This document shows, in pieces, positions 31,866-33,380 of a stretch of DNA of 33,380 nt. Numbering within the stretch: the stretch's first letter is position 1; the number at the start of each line of letters is the position of its first letter. This DNA is from Lachnospiraceae bacterium (GTDB lineage: Bacteria; Bacillota; Clostridia; Lachnospirales; Lachnospiraceae): the NCBI GenBank assembly GCA_024681985.1, contig JAIKZU010000015.1:1-33380 (forward strand), read 5' to 3'. A model generated the notes under the pieces. The model did not search any database, was not told the DNA's origin, and saw nothing but the letters and a program-made list of their open reading frames with translations. A program made the translations under genes and the position numbers.

Positions 31866-33380
31866 CCAAAAGACGTTTTCTCGCACTGCTTACCGTTATG
31901 TTTTTAGCCTATACCACTATCGCCATGGTAGTCTATGCCGGTACTTTTCTGACGGGCAGCAGCGTGAAAAACCTGGATGATGCCTGGGACGTCACTTTAA
32001 ACGGAAAAGAGATCAACAAATCCGAAGAAGGCATATATATCAAGAACCTGGGAGTCAGTTTAAAGCAGGGTGATGAGATCGTATATCGTACCATATTGCG
32101 CCGATTGAGTAAAAATAAAGAACCCAGTTTTATGTTCCGGGTGAATTATTGTGCCTACCGGGTGTACCTGGGGGATGAACTGATCGCAGAACGCTACATT
32201 GAGAACATCCATAACAAGCGATTCATCGGCACGGAGCAGCGCATCGTTCCCCTGCCTCACGATTATGACGGGAAGGTCCTTCGGGTAGAGTTGTACGCGA
32301 ATGCCCAAGGCGGTCCCACCGGGATGGTGCGAAGTTCATATGGTCAGAGAGATCTTTTGGAGGCCTCTTTTTTGCAGGCCTATATGATGTGCTTTGCTTC
32401 CGGTGTGTTCTTGATCCTCTTTGGAGGGATCTATCTGTTCATCATTTTTTTCATGTCTCCCTGGTTCGGACGCATGAAGGATTATATCCCCATGGCAGTG
32501 TTGTGTGTGGTGATGGGTATCTTTTTGCATACCAGATACTGCTGTACCTATCTGCTCATGGATACGGAGGAAATGTCCGCCATGTACGGCGCCACCCTGT
32601 TTTTGATCATCCCACTGGGGATCGCGTGTGCCAGGGTGACCTGTAAAAAAGATCGGTGGAAGCCGCTTATCGTGGCGGAGAACATTGTATTTATCGCAAG
32701 CGTATGCCTGTTGTTTGCACATGTTTTTGGATGGATCCATATTTATGATGCGGGATGGGAGTTTGGCGTTTTAGCCACTGCCATGTATACGATGCTGATC
32801 ATCCGAACGTTCCGGATGTGGCGATATTTTGAGACCACGAAAAGCGAGAAACTGATGCTGGCAGCACTTTTTGTAGTGGGAATGCTCACTCTGTTTTCCT
32901 TTATGATCTCCGGGTTCATCATGTCGGGACTCATCAAAAATACTTTGTTCGTGGAAGTAATGGAATGTAATATCTTCAGCCTCGGGCCTTCCTTCTTTGG
33001 ATATTTTTTGTTGTTGGATTTTTTAATAAACATCAGCGATGTGTATTCCAAACGGCAGGAGTACGATTCCCTGGAATGGCTGGCTTACAGTGACGGTCTG
33101 ACGGGCATAGCCAATCGTGCGAAGTACACCCAGTATCTTTCCGAACTGGAAAAGAAAAAGACGGATTACTGTATCATCAGCATGGACCTGGATGGACTGA
33201 AAAAAGTAAACGATACATACGGTCATGAGAGTGGTGACAGACTGCTCATTCATTTCTCCGAGGTTTTAAAAGAAGTGTTTGCAGACGACTTTGTCGCCCG
33301 TGTCGGTGGAGATGAGTTTGCGGCGATCCTGGAAAATGACGAAGAATTCCAGGTGGAGGAGATCCTCCGGGAAATGCGGG
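31862..33380 (+). CDS. Membrane GGDEF protein (probable diguanylate cyclase), cut by the window edge
   Basis: The first 506 codons of a paralogue of the preceding gene; the stop lies beyond the window. It starts at ATG 31862, overlapping the previous stop by four bases (ATGA), so translation is coupled. An N-terminal membrane helix (about 5-27) precedes an external domain with FRVNYCAYRVYLGDELIAE near 92, then about seven membrane helices (about 173-395). The cytoplasmic domain starts SDGLTGIANR, has MDLDGLKKVNDTYGHESGD and an intact GGDEF at 482-486. The RxxD inhibitory site is not present. Identity to its neighbour is low outside the motifs, so the duplication is old or the sensors have diverged for different ligands. 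Confidence 0.9.
   Translation, partial: MTKRRFLALLTVMFLAYTTIAMVVYAGTFLTGSSVKNLDDAWDVTLNGKEINKSEEGIYIKNLGVSLKQGDEIVYRTILRRLSKNKEPSFMFRVNYCAYRVYLGDELIAERYIENIHNKRFIGTEQRIVPLPHDYDGKVLRVELYANAQGGPTGMVRSSYGQRDLLEASFLQAYMMCFASGVFLILFGGIYLFIIFFMSPWFGRMKDYIPMAVLCVVMGIFLHTRYCCTYLLMDTEEMSAMYGATLFLIIPLGIACARVTCKKDRWKPLIVAENIVFIASVCLLFAHVFGWIHIYDAGWEFGVLATAMYTMLIIRTFRMWRYFETTKSEKLMLAALFVVGMLTLFSFMISGFIMSGLIKNTLFVEVMECNIFSLGPSFFGYFLLLDFLINISDVYSKRQEYDSLEWLAYSDGLTGIANRAKYTQYLSELEKKKTDYCIISMDLDGLKKVNDTYGHESGDRLLIHFSEVLKEVFADDFVARVGGDEFAAILENDEEFQVEEILREMR

Overview
The window is chromosomal DNA from a Gram-positive anaerobe of the class Clostridia, most likely family Lachnospiraceae. The evidence is a type III glutamine synthetase, a pyrophosphate-type phosphofructokinase, a class II aldolase, an hprK/murB/whiA/HPr-like cluster, a DUF4349 lipoprotein, a Lachnospiraceae-type DUF6033-like protein, strong GGAGG ribosome binding sites and many extended -10 promoters. 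Genes are densely packed. No insertion sequence, prophage or CRISPR array is visible.

Layout. 1-1206: the end of a Zn/Cd-type P-type ATPase, msrA and a 63-residue orphan, closed by a bidirectional terminator. 1245-2339 (minus): a membrane-only PTS IIC protein behind a perfect consensus promoter. 2554-6881: a REC-GGDDF-EAL response regulator followed 14 bases later by a GH31 alpha-glucosidase. 6909-12431: an MCP with a membrane sensor, then ftsH and uvrC, with an inverted repeat and a possible leader ORF in front. 12462-18033: hprK, a 181-base spacer holding a long palindrome and an unassigned structured RNA candidate, M18 aminopeptidase, murB, whiA, an HPr-like/Crh-like protein and a lipid kinase. 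18026-21196: fba and glnN, whose promoter is nested in the terminator of the preceding operon. 21256-23904 (minus): class A penicillin-binding protein. 24016-25925: a YigZ-family gene, tRNA-Gln(CUG) and a membrane-anchored alpha/beta hydrolase. 25930-27195 (minus): PPi-dependent phosphofructokinase. 27327-30109: DUF4349 lipoprotein, DUF6033-like protein and a methyltransferase. 30180-33380: two overlapping paralogous membrane GGDEF proteins, the second cut by the window edge.

Two themes connect the genes. The first is carbon control. HprK responds to fructose-1,6-bisphosphate in characterised Firmicutes, the HPr-like protein keeps the regulatory serine but has lost the catalytic histidine, and fba and the phosphofructokinase act on fructose-1,6-bisphosphate. 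The second is cyclic-di-GMP signalling, with one soluble response regulator whose GGDEF site is altered and two membrane diguanylate cyclase candidates.

The most interesting unexplained items are the RNA-like structure between hprK and the aminopeptidase, the Glu-for-His and Thr-for-Arg changes in the HPr-like protein, the promoter-in-terminator arrangement before fba, and the inverted repeat plus mini-ORF before the MCP gene. No wholly new multi-gene system can be asserted from the sequence alone.
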